From Pseudomonadota bacterium (lineage in GTDB: Bacteria > Pseudomonadota > Gammaproteobacteria > Steroidobacterales > Steroidobacteraceae): a stretch of DNA of 6,888 nt. The notes below the pieces were generated by a model. The model did not search any database. It was not told the DNA's origin and worked only from the letters and a program-made list of their open reading frames with translations. The DNA is taken from positions 1 to 6,888 of the forward strand of contig JAJXWE010000081.1 in the NCBI GenBank assembly GCA_021781775.1, given 5' to 3'. Shown here piece after piece: positions 5,390 to 6,888 of the stretch. The position numbers and the translations under genes are program-made. Numbering within the stretch: the first letter of the stretch is position 1; each line of letters starts with the position of its first letter.

Positions 5390-5829
5390 GGAGCGGATGG
5401 CGCCGCGCCGGCCGCGCGCCGCATCCGGTTCAAACCGTTTTCGACTCCGAAGCCCCTTGCCGTCCTTGCTGCGGCGAGGATCATCCCGTCGCGGGTGCCT
5501 GTCGATCAGGGCGCTGCCTCGGCTGAGGGTAGGGTGAGGAAATTAAAATATCGCAATCGCGCCTCCGGTCAAGTCGATGGGGCCGCGCACGCGCGACCGC
5601 TCCGGAACGATGACACTGCTGCACACTGTAACGGCTTGCCCGTGCGCCCGGCTCAGCGCGCGCGAGGCTCGGCACCGCGGAAACGTCCAGACTCCGGGGC
5701 ACACGGACGAGAGCCGGGCCGACCGAGGAGGTTTTTGACTGCCGAGCGTCTTACCAGAGGAGGGAATGGTGCCCGCTCAAGCTGTCCGGCCAATGTCCGG
5801 CGGCGTCCGCACCCGTATTATGCACATCA
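5390..5829. other. Divergent control region between hydrolase and regulator genes
   Basis: These 440 bases hold no convincing full-size gene. They contain the AT-rich patch with a possible minus-strand promoter (5545-5572), two GAGGAGG tracts on the plus strand (5725-5731 and 5757-5763), a small leader ORF starting at 5766, and a direct repeat TGTCCGGC (5783-5790 and 5794-5801). The open frames across it look like shadows of GC-rich sequence. As the only space between two divergent genes it must hold both promoters and is the likely place for the regulator's operator. Confidence 0.5.
5545..5572 (-). promoter_or_regulatory. Candidate sigma70-like promoter for the glycoside hydrolase gene
   Basis: The minus strand has TTGACC (5572-5567), a 16-nt spacer and TATTTT (5550-5545), in the only AT-rich patch of an otherwise very GC-rich region. 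It would start transcription near 5538 and leave a leader of about 150 nt before the GTG. The -35 is 5/6 and the -10 is 4/6 to consensus. Confidence 0.35.
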
Positions 5830-5852
5830 ATGGGTGTTTCAAGCATGCATGA
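5766..5852 (+). CDS. Possible 28-codon leader ORF overlapping the regulator start
   Basis: ATG at 5766, or GTG at 5769, follows GAGGAGG (5757-5763). The spacing is 2 nt to the ATG and 5 nt to the GTG, so GTG may be the better start. The peptide begins MVPAQAVRPM and ends INGCFKHA, and has no recognisable family. Its TGA at 5850-5852 overlaps the first codons of the regulator gene (ATG 5830, second ATG 5845), which itself has no visible Shine-Dalgarno. This layout would allow translational coupling of the regulator to the leader. The case rests only on the ribosome binding site and the overlap. Confidence 0.35.
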   Translation: MVPAQAVRPMSGGVRTRIMHINGCFKHA

Positions 5853-6663
5853 TCAGGCCCCACGCGAGCATCGCGAGGCTGAAGAATCCGGCAAGCCACT
5901 ACCGGCGGCCGCGCCGCGCCCCGTGCCCCGGTTCAGCTTGCTCGACCCGGAGCGTGGCCGGTCCAGCCATGACCAGATCGCGGCGATTCTCGGCACCGAA
6001 CTCCTGCAGGGACGCTACGCCCCGGGCAGCACGATGCCCGCGGAGGCCGCACTCGGCGCCCGATTCCACGTCTCGCGCACCGTGCTGCGCGAAGTCATGA
6101 AGACACTTGCTGCGAAGGGGTTCGTGGTACCCAAGACCCGCGTCGGCACACGCGTGCGCGATGCGGTCTTCTGGAATTATTTCGACGCCGACGTGCTCGC
6201 CTGGCGACTACGGCTGGGCCTGGACGATGCGTTTCTGCAGACCCTGACGGAGATCCGCCGGGCCCTGGAGCCGACCGCGGCGGCGCTCGCCGCGCGCCGG
6301 CGGCGCCCCGAGGACCTCGCCCGGCTGCGTGAGTGTGTGCGCCAGATCGCGCGCGCCGATCACTCGCGGCAGAGCTTCGCCGCGGCCGACCTGGACTTCC
6401 ATCTGGCCCTCGGCAGCGCCTCGGGGAATCCGCTGATCCGCTCCATCGCCAGTGTCATCGAGACCGCCCTGGTCGCCTCGTTCACCTACAGCTCGCCGGT
6501 CGACGACCCGCACGATCATGCCACGAGCGTGGCCGGACATTCGGCGGTGGTCGCGGCCATCGAGGCCGGCGACGAAGCGACCGCGGCGCGCAGCATCCTC
6601 GCGGTGATCAATACCGCCGTGCGACGCATCGAGCGACGCAAGCCGCGGGACGCAATGTCGTGA
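5830..6663 (+). CDS. GntR-family transcriptional regulator, FadR/FCD subfamily, DgoR-like
   Basis: This 277-residue protein is a DNA-binding repressor or activator with a ligand-binding FCD domain. The winged helix spans about residues 45-112: HDQIAAILGTELLQGRYAPG, the recognition helix region VSRTVLREVMKTLAAKGFV, and the wing TRVGTRVRD. The stretch VGTRVRDAVFWNYFDADVLAW resembles DgoR-type regulators of galactonate and other sugar acids. The FCD domain follows, with ADLDFHLAL (probable metal ligands D187 and H191) and GHSAVVAAIEAGD (H237). A sugar-acid ligand is inferred from the subfamily only. The N-terminus before residue 45 is a longer, low-complexity Pro/Ala-rich tail than usual. Start ATG 5830 is uncertain: ATG 5845 is also possible, and neither has a good Shine-Dalgarno. 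TATTAT at 5816-5821 could be a -10 box giving a nearly leaderless mRNA. It is divergent from the glycoside hydrolase gene and may control it. Confidence 0.9.
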   Translation: MGVSSMHDQAPREHREAEESGKPLPAAAPRPVPRFSLLDPERGRSSHDQIAAILGTELLQGRYAPGSTMPAEAALGARFHVSRTVLREVMKTLAAKGFVVPKTRVGTRVRDAVFWNYFDADVLAWRLRLGLDDAFLQTLTEIRRALEPTAAALAARRRRPEDLARLRECVRQIARADHSRQSFAAADLDFHLALGSASGNPLIRSIASVIETALVASFTYSSPVDDPHDHATSVAGHSAVVAAIEAGDEATAARSILAVINTAVRRIERRKPRDAMS

Positions 6664-6785
6664 CCGGTGCCATGCGTGCGGCGCCCACCGCGACGCTGTC
6701 CCGCGGACGGCTGCGGGTCAACGCGGTGCGCCGCCCGGACACGCCCGCCTGAGCCACGTGGGCCGGGGCGCCGCGCAGCAAGCCG
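6664..6785. other. Short intergenic region between convergent genes
   Basis: These 122 bases lie between the regulator stop and the stop of the minus-strand gene at the right edge. I see a short GCCG-CTAT-CGGC hairpin at 6782-6793, overlapping the latter's stop codon, with no T-tract. One copy of a 17-19 base direct repeat is at 6762-6780. No further gene is supported. Confidence 0.35.
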
Positions 6786-6888
6786 CTATCGGCGGTCTGC
6801 CACGCCGGGGCCGCGCAGCAGGTGCGGCCCGAGATCCGCCACGGTGCGGCAACCCATCTGACCGAGCACCCGGTCGGACATCGCCTGG
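6786..6888 (-). CDS. C-terminal end of a minus-strand gene, possibly an FMN-dependent alpha-hydroxy-acid oxidase (5' part outside the window)
   Basis: The minus-strand frame from the right edge gives 33 residues (QAMSDRVLGQMGCRTVADLG, then PHLLRGPGVADRR) and ends in TAG at 6788-6786. A helix with LGQMGCRTVADLGPHLL near the end resembles the C-terminus of alpha-hydroxy-acid oxidases of the lactate dehydrogenase LldD/glycolate oxidase type, which often end in a segment like LTGCRSVADLxxxLL. Such an enzyme would fit beside an FCD-type regulator. With only 33 residues and no active-site motif the assignment is tentative; the open frame with sensible amino acids to the window edge is the firmer part. 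Confidence 0.4.
   Translation of the reverse strand, partial: QAMSDRVLGQMGCRTVADLGPHLLRGPGVADRR

Noticed and set aside
5751..5771. ACCA...TGGT inverted repeat (5753-5756 and 5767-5770) as a FadR-type operator
   Set aside because: The half-sites are only four bases with a 10-nt spacer, unlike the compact FadR-family palindrome, and occur easily by chance.
4754..6100. 448-residue plus-strand open frame across the hydrolase, control region and regulator
   Set aside because: It is antisense to a well-supported hydrolase and out of frame with the regulator. Its composition is Arg/Gly/Ala-rich without motifs, typical of a shadow frame in GC-rich DNA.
6671..6751. 26-codon ORF after the regulator
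   Set aside because: It has no ribosome binding site, an Arg/Ala-rich composition, and is the tail of a longer shadow frame of the regulator gene.

Overview
The window is GC-rich and carries lpxH, whose product makes lipid X for Raetz-pathway lipid A. This points to a high-GC Gram-negative bacterium, most likely a gamma- or betaproteobacterium; I cannot name the genus. All identifications come from reading motifs by eye, with no database search.

Left part (1-1457). A plus-strand protein enters from the left with an Ala/Pro/Thr/Ser-rich tail and overlaps lpxH by 4 bases (GTGA). Convergent to lpxH, on the minus strand, is a small Spy/CpxP-like periplasmic protein with a Met-Gly-rich C-terminus. 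Its coding sequence has no start of its own, because a group II intron ends at codon K of its signal peptide.

Middle (1458-3862, minus strand). This is a compound group II intron. The outer intron has a GUGCG 5' end at 3862, an EBS1-IBS1 match to the 5' exon, a Shine-Dalgarno and start for its reverse transcriptase (RT) at 3295-3283, domain V at 1532-1500 and domain VI with a bulged A at 1464. Inside its RT gene sits the 3' half of a second, different group II intron: RT C-terminal half, domain V at 2521-2489, domain VI ending near 2373. Just past that end, the outer RT resumes at RT motif 1. One deletion fusing the outer RT N-terminus to the middle of the inner RT explains the whole arrangement. 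Neither RT is intact. The outer ribozyme core may still be complete.

Right part (3863-6888). Upstream of the intron on the same strand is a secreted glucoamylase-like glycoside hydrolase (PF10091/GH144 type). Before the intron arrived, the Spy-like gene probably lay about 40-70 bases downstream of it. A 440-base divergent control region follows, with a possible promoter for the hydrolase and a 28-codon leader ORF that has the best Shine-Dalgarno of the region. It leads into a GntR/FadR-family regulator of the DgoR-like (sugar-acid) type. At the right edge is the C-terminus of a convergent minus-strand gene, tentatively an alpha-hydroxy-acid oxidase. The right side looks like part of a carbohydrate or sugar-acid utilisation locus. 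The intron compound is the unusual part.
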